This document shows, in pieces, positions 15,839 to 22,631 of a DNA stretch of 22,631 nucleotides. The notes beneath the pieces were generated by a model, which was not told the DNA's origin, made no database searches, and saw only the letters and a program-made list of their open reading frames with translations. The stretch's first letter is position 1. Every line of letters begins with the position of its first letter. Position numbers and translations under genes: made by a program. The DNA comes from JASBZA01 sp964345295 (GTDB lineage: Bacteria; Bacillota; Clostridia; Saccharofermentanales; Fastidiosipilaceae). The stretch is taken from positions 1-22,631 of the forward strand of contig CAYFQG010000022.1 in NCBI GenBank assembly GCA_964345295.1, in the 5' to 3' direction.

Positions 15839-16351
15839 CTAGTCTTCCGGGCTCACATCGTCTTCGATGGACCCTTCTTTGGCCTCATGGTCGGCCAGGC
15901 CCCGGGCTCTTTCGTCTTCTATTTTTTCCAGGCCCCGCTTGGATGCCTGCCAGGCCAAAGTCGCACACTTGACCCGTTGAGGCAGGTGAGACACACCTTC
16001 CAAACTGATGGCTTCGCCCGCTAATTCTTCGTCGTAGGGTTCACCTTGGACCATCTTGTTGAAGTTATCGATACGCCGCAAGGCTTCTTCCAAAGTCTGC
16101 CCTTCCAGGCTCTCCGCCATCATAGACGCGGACGCACAGCAGATAGAACAGCCGGCACCCAACTGGTGCACTTCCTCCACCATGGGGCCTTCCACCTTGA
16201 GCTGGACCGTCAGGTCATCACCGCAAGAGGGGTTTTTCAGACGGACGGTCATGTAGCCTCGAGGATTTTCTACCAGGCCCTTGTTTCTGGGATTCTGGTA
16301 GTGGTCCATAATAATGGCACGGTATAAGTTACTGTTATCAGAAGAGGACAT
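15839..16351 (-). CDS. sufU: Zinc-dependent sulfurtransferase SufU
   Basis: Accepts persulfide sulfur from SufS and passes it to the SufBCD scaffold. The IscU-like fold carries the zinc ligands Cys43 and Asp45 (NPSCGDD), Cys68 (GAGCS) and Cys129 (RVKCA), as in Bacillus SufU. Two adjacent extra cysteines, Cys71 and Cys72 (GCSICCAS), occupy positions where Bacillus has non-Cys residues. The protein is 170 residues, about 20-25 longer than usual, because of an acidic C-terminal tail (residues about 140-170, ending DDVSPED). It overlaps the sufS end by 14 bp. Confidence 0.95.
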   Translation of the reverse strand: MSSSDNSNLYRAIIMDHYQNPRNKGLVENPRGYMTVRLKNPSCGDDLTVQLKVEGPMVEEVHQLGAGCSICCASASMMAESLEGQTLEEALRRIDNFNKMVQGEPYDEELAGEAISLEGVSHLPQRVKCATLAWQASKRGLEKIEDERARGLADHEAKEGSIEDDVSPED

Positions 16352-17618
16352 CTAAGAAGTCACCTGCTTTCTTACTTACTTCAATAAAGTGCTCGACCTC
16401 GTCCAGCGTGTTATAAAAATTCACACTGGCCCTTAAGGTCGACTGAACGCCCAAAAAGCGCATCGTGGGCTGGTTACAGTGATGGCCCGCTCTTATGGAA
16501 ATACCTTCCCTGTCGTAAACACCCGCTACGTCATGGGGGTGGATACCTTTGGCATTGTAGGCCAAGACACCGTTCTTATAATTCGAGGCGTTATAAATCT
16601 CCATATTAGGCAGGGCTTCCAAGCCTTCCACCATACGCCGGCCCAAAAGGGCAATCTGGGCCTGAATGAAGTCATAGCCGATACGATCAATATAGGCCAA
16701 AGCTTCGCCTAAGCCCAAAACTTCCGCAATAGGCATGGTACCCGCTTCAAACCTGGCCGGTATATCGGCAAAAGTCGTCTCGTAGTCACCGACCACATCA
16801 ATCATCTCGCCGCCGAACTGCCAGGGCGGCATGGCTCTCAGTAAGTCAGCCTTGCCGTAGAGGATACCGATACCCGTAGGACCCAAAAGCTTGTGGCCGG
16901 AAAAGCAGTAGAAATCCACATCGCTCTTCGTCACATCCACCGGATGGTGGACGATACCCTGGGCACCGTCAACCACCAGGACCGCGTCTTGGCGGTGCAC
17001 AATTTTGGCCAAAGCTTCCAAATCATTTGTTGCACCCATGACATTGGACACATGGAAGAGGGCAACCAGGCGCGTTTTCTCTGTCATCTTCTCTTCCAAA
17101 AGCTCCGGCGTCACTTGGCCTGTTTGGTCGGGTTTTACTAAAACCAGTTTGGCCCCTTGTCTTTTAGCTAATTCCTGCCAGGGCACATAATTGGCATGGT
17201 GTTCGTTCACCGAAATAATAATTTCGTCATCCTCGGAGATATGAGAACCGCCGTAGGCATAGGCGATGAGGTTTAAAGCTTCCGTGGTGTTCCGGGTAAA
17301 GATAATCTCTTCGGGCTTAGAGGCGCCGATGAAATGAGCCGCTTGAGCTCTGACGTCTTCATAGGCCTTGGTGGCATCGTAGCCAATCTTGTCAACGCCC
17401 CGAGCCACGTTAACGCCATACTCTTTATAGTATTGGTTCATCCGGTCTAAGACCTGGACGGGCTTAAGCGAAGTGGCCCCGCTGTTAAAGTAGATTAAGG
17501 GATGGCCGTGTTCCAGGACTTGCGTCATGGGAAAATCCCGGCGAATCTCTTCTACCGTGCGGCCGTCTTTGGCCACTAGAACCGAAGAAGGCGAGCCTTG
17601 TTTCGTGTGTTTTTTCAT
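16338..17618 (-). CDS. sufS: Group II cysteine desulfurase SufS
   Basis: PLP enzyme that removes sulfur from cysteine and holds it as a persulfide for SufU. The 426 residues include the family landmarks: YFNSGATSLKP near 43-53, NEHHAN (138-143), the VVDGAQ motif (215-220), the PLP lysine K243 in SGHKLLGPTG, RFEAGTMP (289-296), and the catalytic Cys381 in RAGHHCNQP, within the short-loop context of group II enzymes. An N-terminal extension of about 17 residues precedes the usual start. It overlaps sufD by 4 bp (ATGA) and sufU by 14 bp, so translation is probably coupled through the operon. Confidence 0.97.
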   Translation of the reverse strand: MKKHTKQGSPSSVLVAKDGRTVEEIRRDFPMTQVLEHGHPLIYFNSGATSLKPVQVLDRMNQYYKEYGVNVARGVDKIGYDATKAYEDVRAQAAHFIGASKPEEIIFTRNTTEALNLIAYAYGGSHISEDDEIIISVNEHHANYVPWQELAKRQGAKLVLVKPDQTGQVTPELLEEKMTEKTRLVALFHVSNVMGATNDLEALAKIVHRQDAVLVVDGAQGIVHHPVDVTKSDVDFYCFSGHKLLGPTGIGILYGKADLLRAMPPWQFGGEMIDVVGDYETTFADIPARFEAGTMPIAEVLGLGEALAYIDRIGYDFIQAQIALLGRRMVEGLEALPNMEIYNASNYKNGVLAYNAKGIHPHDVAGVYDREGISIRAGHHCNQPTMRFLGVQSTLRASVNFYNTLDEVEHFIEVSKKAGDFLDVLF

Positions 17619-18769
17619 AGCTGACCCTCCTCTCCTAAAAGAAGGTCCTCCACATCCATCTTTTTGTAAAACTGGTGGACCAAAACGTCTCTTAACTCCG
17701 GCATCCGGACCCGGTCAATCAGAGGGGTAAGGAAGGCGGCGGTCATAAGACGCGTGGCGGACTTCATATCCAGGCCTCGGCTTTGCAAATAGAAGAGCTG
17801 GTCCGGATCCACCTGGCCTACCGTAGCCTGGTGGCTGGCTTCCACATCATACTCATCGATCAAGAGCGTCGGGTCGGCATAAGCTTGTGCCGCAGGACTC
17901 AGGGTCATGAAGCGGTTTTCTTCTCTGGCCTTGGTCTGGTGCGAACCCTTGTCGATATCCGCAATAGACGCAAAGTGACCGAAGCCATCTTCTTCCACCA
18001 CACCGTAGTTCTGAATATGAATGTGCCCCATGGGCTCATGGGCGAAAACGTGGCTAATCACCGACTGGCGCACCCCTTCTTTAATATAAGATGCACCGCC
18101 CAAATCGGCTTCGGCCTCTCTTCCGATCAGGTGGACATGGCCGCGCTCCAGCATGGAACCGCCTAAATTAATCGAGGTCCAGCGGAAGGTACCGTACTCT
18201 TCCACGTCGGCCAAATAAAGGCAGACCTTGTCTTCGGCATCGCTTTCTTCCTCTAAAGGATAAATGTATAAAACATCCAAGTGACCGCCTTCGCCGACAT
18301 GGGCGCTCAACGTCACGTTGGGAAGGCCCTCACCCTGAGCTGCCGGCTGACGACCCTTGTTTTCCTCCACAATAATGAGTTGTGCTTTCTTATAAGGAGG
18401 CAGTTTCACGTCCAAGTTCAAAGCCTGGCCTGGATGAAGTGTTCTAAACAGAATCGGCAAAACCAATTCTTCGTCCTCATCCTTAACATCTTGGTTCGGG
18501 TAGAGGTCTAAAAACCAGGTGAATTCAGGTTTGGCCAAGTCCTCCAGAAAGGTCTCTTGGCGCCTCTTGGTCTCTACCTGGTGCAGAACGGGCGAAAACT
18601 TGTCCCAATGCTCTTCGGCCAAATTATCCTTGTCGATCTGTACGGTCAAAGGAATAGGGTCCCGGTCACGAATTAGCCAGGTAGAAGACGTCATGGGCGT
18701 AAAGCAAGGATAGTCTTCTAAAGTATGCGGGCCTAACAAGGAAAAATCTTCATTCATGTGCTCTCTCAT
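17615..18769 (-). CDS. sufD: Fe-S cluster assembly protein SufD
   Basis: Partner of SufB and SufC in the scaffold complex. The 384 residues are shorter than the typical Bacillus SufD (about 437), with most of the difference in the divergent N-terminal half. The C-terminal beta-helix part is clearly SufD/SufB: LLIDEYDVEASHQATVG followed by DPDQLFYLQSRGL, with the conserved His. It overlaps sufC by 4 bp and sufS by 4 bp. AAGGTGG precedes the first ATG; an in-frame ATG four codons on (18757) is a possible alternative. Confidence 0.94.
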   Translation of the reverse strand: MREHMNEDFSLLGPHTLEDYPCFTPMTSSTWLIRDRDPIPLTVQIDKDNLAEEHWDKFSPVLHQVETKRRQETFLEDLAKPEFTWFLDLYPNQDVKDEDEELVLPILFRTLHPGQALNLDVKLPPYKKAQLIIVEENKGRQPAAQGEGLPNVTLSAHVGEGGHLDVLYIYPLEEESDAEDKVCLYLADVEEYGTFRWTSINLGGSMLERGHVHLIGREAEADLGGASYIKEGVRQSVISHVFAHEPMGHIHIQNYGVVEEDGFGHFASIADIDKGSHQTKAREENRFMTLSPAAQAYADPTLLIDEYDVEASHQATVGQVDPDQLFYLQSRGLDMKSATRLMTAAFLTPLIDRVRMPELRDVLVHQFYKKMDVEDLLLGEEGQL

Positions 18770-19563
18770 TGGACCACCTTGTCTATATCCCCTTCTTCGG
18801 CTTCAATGCCCAGTTCTTGGCGAAGCCATTCGTAGCCCTCTTCTTCCAGACGCAATGCCAAGCTCCGGTCACCGGACTTCACAATACGGCCTCCCATTAA
18901 AACATGGACAAAGTCGGGCTCAACATAATTCAACAGTCTCTGATAGTGGGTAATCATCAGAAGGCCCATACCCTCGCCCCTGTCTTCGGCCATCTTGGTA
19001 ATGTTTTCGCCGACAATACGAAGCGCATCAATATCAAGTCCCGAGTCAATCTCGTCCAAGATAGCGATAGAAGGCTCTAACATCTTCATCTGCAAGATTT
19101 CGTTACGCTTCTTCTCACCGCCCGAAAAGCCTTCGTTGAGGTAACGGTCGGGTAAGGAAGGATTCATCTCCAGCTCTTCCACGGCTTGGTCTAACTTCTT
19201 GCGGAAGGGGAAAAGGCCCATGGGCTTGTCTCTACCGGCATTCACGGCAGCCCGGAGAAAATTCGAGTTGGTCACTCCGGATACTTCGGCCGGATATTGC
19301 ATGGCCAAAAAGATACCGTGGCGGGCTCTCTCGTCTACTTCCATATCTAAAACGGACTCGCCGTCCAAAAGTACTTGTCCCTCGGTTACTTCGTAACGAG
19401 GATGGCCCATCAGAGCCGATGCTAAAGTAGACTTACCCGTTCCGTTGGGGCCCATGATGACGTGGATTTCTCCACCTTTGATTTGCAGGTCTACTCCGCG
19501 CAAGATCTCCTTGTCCTCAACACGGACGTGGAGGTCTTTAATGTCTAAAAAAGGTCTAACCAT
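18766..19563 (-). CDS. sufC: Fe-S assembly ATPase SufC
   Basis: ABC-type ATPase that drives conformational changes in SufBD during cluster assembly; it has no membrane domain. I choose ATG at 19563 (265 residues, MVRPFLDIKDL) because TGAGGTG (19574-19580) lies 10 nt upstream, whereas the in-frame ATG at 19581 overlaps that same ribosome binding site. Walker A is GPNGTGKST (38-46), followed by the Q-loop AMQYPAEVSGVTN, the ABC signature FSGGEKKRNEI typical of SufC, Walker B SIAILDEIDSGLD, and the H-loop in MITHYQRLL. It is the first gene of the operon. Confidence 0.97.
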   Translation of the reverse strand: MVRPFLDIKDLHVRVEDKEILRGVDLQIKGGEIHVIMGPNGTGKSTLASALMGHPRYEVTEGQVLLDGESVLDMEVDERARHGIFLAMQYPAEVSGVTNSNFLRAAVNAGRDKPMGLFPFRKKLDQAVEELEMNPSLPDRYLNEGFSGGEKKRNEILQMKMLEPSIAILDEIDSGLDIDALRIVGENITKMAEDRGEGMGLLMITHYQRLLNYVEPDFVHVLMGGRIVKSGDRSLALRLEEEGYEWLRQELGIEAEEGDIDKVVQ

Positions 19564-19587
19564 AATTAAAATGCACCTCATCTTTAA

Positions 19588-19607
19588 CTGATATCAGAGG
19601 CATTATA
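19588..19607 (-). promoter_or_regulatory. suf operon -10 box (TATAAT) with downstream palindrome
   Basis: On the minus strand a perfect TATAAT (19607-19602) lies about 40 bp before the sufC start. No recognisable -35 is found 16-18 nt upstream. The palindrome CTGATATCAG (19588-19597) sits where transcription would start, a position suited to a repressor. Which regulator would bind there is unknown. Confidence 0.55.
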
Positions 19608-19668
19608 AGCTTAAGAGGGCTTTTAAAGGCTTTCTAATGTTACTGTTTGGAAAAAGGAGATGCTGCTT

Positions 19669-19758
19669 ATGAGCCAAATCACTTTTAGACAGATTTATTC
19701 ACGCTTCTTCAATTGTCGAAATCTTTCCCTATGGGATAAGTTTCTACGTCAACTGTAA
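19669..19758 (+). CDS. Possible 29-residue small protein
   Basis: ATG at 19669 is preceded by AAAAAGGAGA with good spacing (8 nt), the best ribosome binding site in this region, and opens a 29-codon frame (MSQITFRQIYSRFF start, WDKFLRQL end, then TAA). The product would be basic, with no signal peptide or membrane segment. Its 3' half overlaps, on the opposite strand, the end of the 19709-20050 ORF, so at most one is likely to be conserved. It may be a genuine small protein or the surviving 5' end of a lost gene. TCTAAT (19634-19639) upstream could be a weak -10. Confidence 0.3.
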   Translation: MSQITFRQIYSRFFNCRNLSLWDKFLRQL

Positions 19759-20050
19759 GTGTCTTCTCCCAAGTAAAATTCCAGCCATCTTCGGCATATC
19801 TAATTTTAACCTCTAAATGATTATCCTTTATTTCAGTAGGTCCCGGATAAATGCTATCACGCGCATAAGCTCTAAAAGCCGAACCTATAAAAGCCAAGTG
19901 ATCATAATCCGAGTCAAAGCTGTTGTCTTCTGAATGGGGAATGTTCACTCGATATTTATAAACTGTATCCTCGGTTAAAGCATTTTCATTATTTTCCTTT
20001 ACGCTTTGCGGCAGTGGTTGTTTGTTAAGTTCCACCGGTCCGCAATTCAT
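19709..20050 (-). pseudogene. Hypothetical ORF, probably a 5'-truncated remnant of a larger gene
   Basis: A 113-codon frame with protein-like composition: acidic and rich in Tyr, Phe and Trp, with alternating beta-type stretches such as YKYRVNIP and LEVKIRYAEDGWNF. No ribosome binding site lies near the ATG at 20050. The frame stays open 12 codons upstream of it to a stop near 20087, and that stretch also reads as protein (FNNGVLESK before MNCGPVEL). No alternative start with a good ribosome binding site is available. The simplest reading is a C-terminal domain left after loss of its 5' part, including any signal peptide. A real short protein with an unusual start is possible. I do not recognise a family. 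Confidence 0.45.
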
Positions 20051-20071
20051 TTTTGATTCTAGAACTCCATT

Positions 20072-20110
20072 GTTAAAGACAGGTTAAAGCCTGATTAAAG
20101 TATGTTAAGA
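20072..20110. repeat. Tandem 11-bp-spaced TTAAAG repeats, PhoP/OmpR-family-like operator
   Basis: GTTAAAG at 20072, GTTAAAG at 20083, ATTAAAG at 20094 and a fourth, degenerate GTTAAGA at 20104 are spaced 11, 11 and 10 bp. On the other strand the units read CTTTAAC(A). A further TTTAACA lies at 20130-20136 on the plus strand. Direct hexamers at one helical turn are typical of OmpR/PhoB-family response regulators; the Bacillus PhoP box is TT(A/T)ACA-like at 11-bp period. The array lies upstream of the glycosyltransferase pair and could control it. The regulator itself is not in the window. Confidence 0.5.
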
Positions 20111-20150
20111 ATCTTCATATTTTCAATTTTTTAACAAATTGCTGCTTGCC

Positions 20151-20181
20151 CCTAAAGATTTAGGATTTATTTTGGTATGAT
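20151..20181 (+). promoter_or_regulatory. Extended -10 promoter for the glycosyltransferase operon
   Basis: TGGTATGAT (20173-20181) is a TGn-extended -10 with five of six consensus bases, 33 bp before the ATG at 20215. In place of a -35 there is a small inverted repeat CCTAAA-GA-TTTAGG (20151-20164), consistent with an activator- or repressor-dependent promoter. Confidence 0.45.
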
Positions 20182-20214
20182 TATGAACAATCATTGGAAA
20201 GCGAGCCTAAAGCT

Positions 20215-21153
20215 ATGAATATTTCCCTCATTATTCCTTTTTACAATGAGGAAGAACAAGTGGATAACACACTGGACACAGTCATCCCCATCTTGGAATC
20301 GGTCACGGCTTCTTACGAAATTATAGCCGTAGATGACGGGTCCAAAGACCGGACCTGGTCTATCTTGAGTGACAGAGCTCAAGATAACCCCAATATTCAC
20401 GCCATCCGCTTCTCCAGAAACTTCGGTAAAGAGGCCGCAATCTGCGCCGGTTTGGACCATGTCGGCGGCGATCTGGCTATCTTAATGGACGGCGACCTCC
20501 AGCACCCGCCTCAATATATTCCCCAAATGATCCGACTCTGGGAAGAGGGCTACGACATCGTCGAAGGCGTCAAGAAATCCAGAGGCAAAGAAAACCCCTT
20601 TTACCACTTTATGGCCACGTCTTTTTATAAGATTTTTACCAAACTCAGCGGCGTCGACATGGCCAATGCATCGGACTTTAAACTCCTGGACAGACGGGTT
20701 ATTGAAGCCTGGAAATCTTTGGACGAAAGAAACACCTTTTTCCGCGGCCTGTCGGCTTGGCTGGGTTTTAAGAGAACCAGCATTGAATTCGAGGTAGCGC
20801 CCCGAACCCACGGCAAGAGCAAGTGGTCCTTAGCCGGCCTATGGCGCCTATCGGTAAACGCCATAACCTCCTTTTCCAGCGTCCCCCTGGTCTTTATCAC
20901 CTGGGGCGGCCTGCTCTTTTTCGTCCTGGCCCTGATTATCGGTATCATCACCCTAGTACGTTTCTTCTCCGGTACTGCTGTAGAAGGTTTTACCACTGTG
21001 ATTCTCCTGCTCCTTATCATAGGCGGAGCCATCATGATGAGCCTGGGCCTCATCGGGACCTATATCTCCAAAATTTACGACGAAGTTAAAGGGCGCCCGC
21101 GGTATCTCAAGATGACCGAACTAAATCCCCGCCCTTTTGATAAGCTTCCCTAA
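20215..21153 (+). CDS. GtrB/DPM1-like polyprenyl-phosphate glycosyltransferase (GT2)
   Basis: Transfers a sugar from a nucleotide donor to undecaprenyl phosphate on the inner face of the membrane. I choose ATG at 20215 (312 residues) because the protein then opens with the canonical MNISLIIPFYNEEE; an upstream TTG (20194) would add seven residues and has no ribosome binding site. The GT-A domain has DDGSKDRT (40-47), the FSRNFGKEAA segment and the metal-binding DGD (92-94) in MDGDLQHPP, followed by a DFKLLDRR motif. Two C-terminal membrane segments (about 222-252 and 260-283) are typical of the GtrB group. The ribosome binding site is weak. The next gene starts 5 bp after the stop. Donor sugar and final acceptor cannot be read from the sequence. 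Confidence 0.92.
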   Translation: MNISLIIPFYNEEEQVDNTLDTVIPILESVTASYEIIAVDDGSKDRTWSILSDRAQDNPNIHAIRFSRNFGKEAAICAGLDHVGGDLAILMDGDLQHPPQYIPQMIRLWEEGYDIVEGVKKSRGKENPFYHFMATSFYKIFTKLSGVDMANASDFKLLDRRVIEAWKSLDERNTFFRGLSAWLGFKRTSIEFEVAPRTHGKSKWSLAGLWRLSVNAITSFSSVPLVFITWGGLLFFVLALIIGIITLVRFFSGTAVEGFTTVILLLLIIGGAIMMSLGLIGTYISKIYDEVKGRPRYLKMTELNPRPFDKLP

Positions 21154-21158
21154 GTCCT

Positions 21159-22631
21159 ATGAAGACCTTGCCGGCTTTTGTTTTTATCCTGGCGGCCTTT
21201 CTCCTGGGCCGGGCTTTGCGGCTTTTTCTGGCCAAAGCAAAACTACGGACCTTCGTTTCGGTCCCCTTGGATTTTCTGACCGGCCTGACCCTTCTTTCTA
21301 CCCTTTTATATTTTTCGGCCTGGGCCTGGCAAAGCCTGACAGATTTTAGCTGGTATCCTTATCTGTTTTGGCCTTGGATAGGCCTGGTATTTTTAGCTCT
21401 TTTTCTGACCTATCGCCGACAAGGCCAACGAGGTCCTGTCGCACGCTCTGAGCTAGGCCCAAGTTGGTCCGGCTTCGATGACAGGGTTTTAATAATGATA
21501 GAAATTCTGTCGACTTTGGCCATCTTCGCCTGGGCCTCTTTATTAACCTTCTCCGCTTTTTACACCATAGGCGACTCGGTTTACGCCGGCGTTACAGTCT
21601 TTTCAGACCTGTCGCCTCACACGGCCTTCGTTGCCTCCTTCGGCCAGGGTGGCAACATTCCGGCCCAATACCCCTATTTCTCCGGTGCCGGCATGCGCTA
21701 CCACTTTTTCTTTTATTTTATGTGCGGTGCCTTACACCGGCTGGGTTTGCCCTTGGACTGGGCCTTGAATCTGCCCTCCTTCTTAGGCATTTGGACCTTC
21801 TTAAGCTTGTTGGGGAATATTGCGGTGTCATTGACTCGAAAAAAGGCGGCCCTTCCCTTGACCTTGCTGCTGTTTTTCTTCCGCTCATCCGGATCGGGCT
21901 TTGCCCTTCTGAATAGCTATCTCCGAGACGGCTTAAGTTTGACTGAAGCACTTGTAAGACTTAGGTCTGCCCCTTCTTTTGCCGGTCCCCTTCTCCATGA
22001 CGATTGGGGCCTATATAATTTAAATGTTTTTGCCAACCAAAGACACCTTCTCTGGGGCATGAGCCTGGTTCTATTTATCTTCATGCTTTTTTACCCCGCT
22101 TTAAGCGAAAGAGATAAGCCGTCTATCAGAGATTTCTTCCATAAGGATCTTTGGCCTATCCGCCGGATTGGCCCGCTTCTCTTTGCCCTGCTTTTGGCCC
22201 TGCCCCTCCCTTATTGGCACGGGTCTTGTGCCATTGTGCTGCTTTTGGTTTTGGGCTTTTGGGCCCTCTTTGCCCGTGAAAAAATGTCATATCTTATTTT
22301 GGGTTTGTCTACAGTAGGGTCAGCTTTTGTCTTGCAAAAAATTTTCCAAGGCCAAGCCGGTTTAGGCCAATCAATTTTCCATTGGGCCTATATTCTGGAC
22401 GACAAGTCACTGGTCGGTGTTCTCAAATTTTTAGCAATCCTGGCAGGGCCCGCCCTGATTTTTATTTTAATCTTCCCCTGGCTTTATAAAGACCGGACCC
22501 TCCGCCCGGTCTACCTGTCTTTTGCCCTGCCCGTCCTCTTTGGCCTCACCGTTTCGCTATCCCCCGATGTCACGGTCAACCATAAGTATTTTATGATTAG
22601 CCTTTTCTTATTCCTGCCTTTGCTTGTGTGG
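21159..22631 (+). CDS. Polytopic membrane protein, putative GT-C-type glycosyltransferase (3' end outside window)
   Basis: An open frame of 491 codons runs off the right edge. It starts 5 bp after the GtrB-like gene with no clear ribosome binding site, suggesting translational coupling. The product is almost wholly hydrophobic, with about ten or more predicted membrane segments. A large first extracytoplasmic region near residues 140-195 holds an acidic SDLSPH motif, then GNIPAQYPYFSG, RYHFFFYF and LDWALNLPS. That pattern recalls uncharacterised bacterial membrane proteins often linked to GT-C or DUF2298-like families (from memory). In GT-C enzymes an acidic residue in the first outer loop is catalytic. 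The context, a GtrB-type enzyme that makes lipid-phosphate sugars, supports a transferase using that donor outside the membrane. The family assignment is moderate. Confidence 0.75.
   Translation, partial: MKTLPAFVFILAAFLLGRALRLFLAKAKLRTFVSVPLDFLTGLTLLSTLLYFSAWAWQSLTDFSWYPYLFWPWIGLVFLALFLTYRRQGQRGPVARSELGPSWSGFDDRVLIMIEILSTLAIFAWASLLTFSAFYTIGDSVYAGVTVFSDLSPHTAFVASFGQGGNIPAQYPYFSGAGMRYHFFFYFMCGALHRLGLPLDWALNLPSFLGIWTFLSLLGNIAVSLTRKKAALPLTLLLFFFRSSGSGFALLNSYLRDGLSLTEALVRLRSAPSFAGPLLHDDWGLYNLNVFANQRHLLWGMSLVLFIFMLFYPALSERDKPSIRDFFHKDLWPIRRIGPLLFALLLALPLPYWHGSCAIVLLLVLGFWALFAREKMSYLILGLSTVGSAFVLQKIFQGQAGLGQSIFHWAYILDDKSLVGVLKFLAILAGPALIFILIFPWLYKDRTLRPVYLSFALPVLFGLTVSLSPDVTVNHKYFMISLFLFLPLLVW

Noticed and set aside
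20194..20214. TTG start adding seven residues to the GT2 protein
   Set aside because: No ribosome binding site, and the canonical N-terminus of the family begins at the ATG at 20215.
1..22631. CRISPR arrays, tRNA or rRNA genes, insertion sequences, phage genes
   Set aside because: None was seen on either strand: no regularly spaced long repeats, no cloverleaf-like segments, no transposase or integrase motifs and no terminal inverted repeats.

Overview
The window looks like a chromosomal stretch of a low-to-mid GC (about 50% by eye) Gram-positive anaerobe of the Bacillota. The evidence is a Firmicutes-type suf operon (sufC-sufD-sufS-sufU-sufB with SufU rather than SufA/E), a surface protein with thioester and Cna-B domains, AGGAGG ribosome binding sites and a corrinoid adenosyltransferase. 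A Tissierellia/Peptoniphilaceae-like host is a guess from this mixture; the sequence does not fix the genus. It is draft assembly with two N gaps, at 3261-3360 and 9412-9421. Both have flanks that overlap each other, so both may be artefacts with no missing sequence.

Layout. (1) Positions 1-3595, minus strand: a large secreted adhesin-like protein running off the left edge, preceded by a membrane-anchored, Ser/Pro-rich extracellular protein. (2) A 370-bp divergent intergenic region. (3) 3966-4817, plus strand: an isolated four-cysteine zinc-ribbon protein of unknown function. (4) 4819-13678, minus strand: a tightly packed aromatic amino acid operon, aroF-tyrA-aroE/K-aroB/A-aroC-aroQ-pheA, with an extended -10 promoter just upstream. 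(5) 13816-19563, minus strand: sufCDSUB followed by a cobA/cobO-type corrinoid adenosyltransferase, with a perfect TATAAT upstream. (6) 19609-20214: a small region with a probable gene remnant, a 29-codon ORF on the other strand and an array of 11-bp-spaced TTAAAG repeats. (7) 20215-22631, plus strand: a GtrB-like polyprenyl-phosphate glycosyltransferase and a polytopic membrane protein (GT-C-like) running off the right edge.

Function. The aro operon encodes every step from PEP plus erythrose-4-phosphate to chorismate, then the branches to prephenate, phenylpyruvate and 4-hydroxyphenylpyruvate. Four of the seven shikimate-pathway activities are packed into two bifunctional proteins, AroE-AroK and AroB-AroA. 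The AroB-AroA fusion only becomes visible when the 10-N gap is recognised as a false gap: removing the Ns and a duplicated ATG restores one 787-codon reading frame. This two-piece, AROM-like arrangement is the most interesting feature of the window. The suf genes supply Fe-S clusters, and the adenosyltransferase at the end of that operon suggests co-expression with cobamide activation. The right-hand pair probably builds a lipid-linked sugar and transfers it on the outer face of the membrane.
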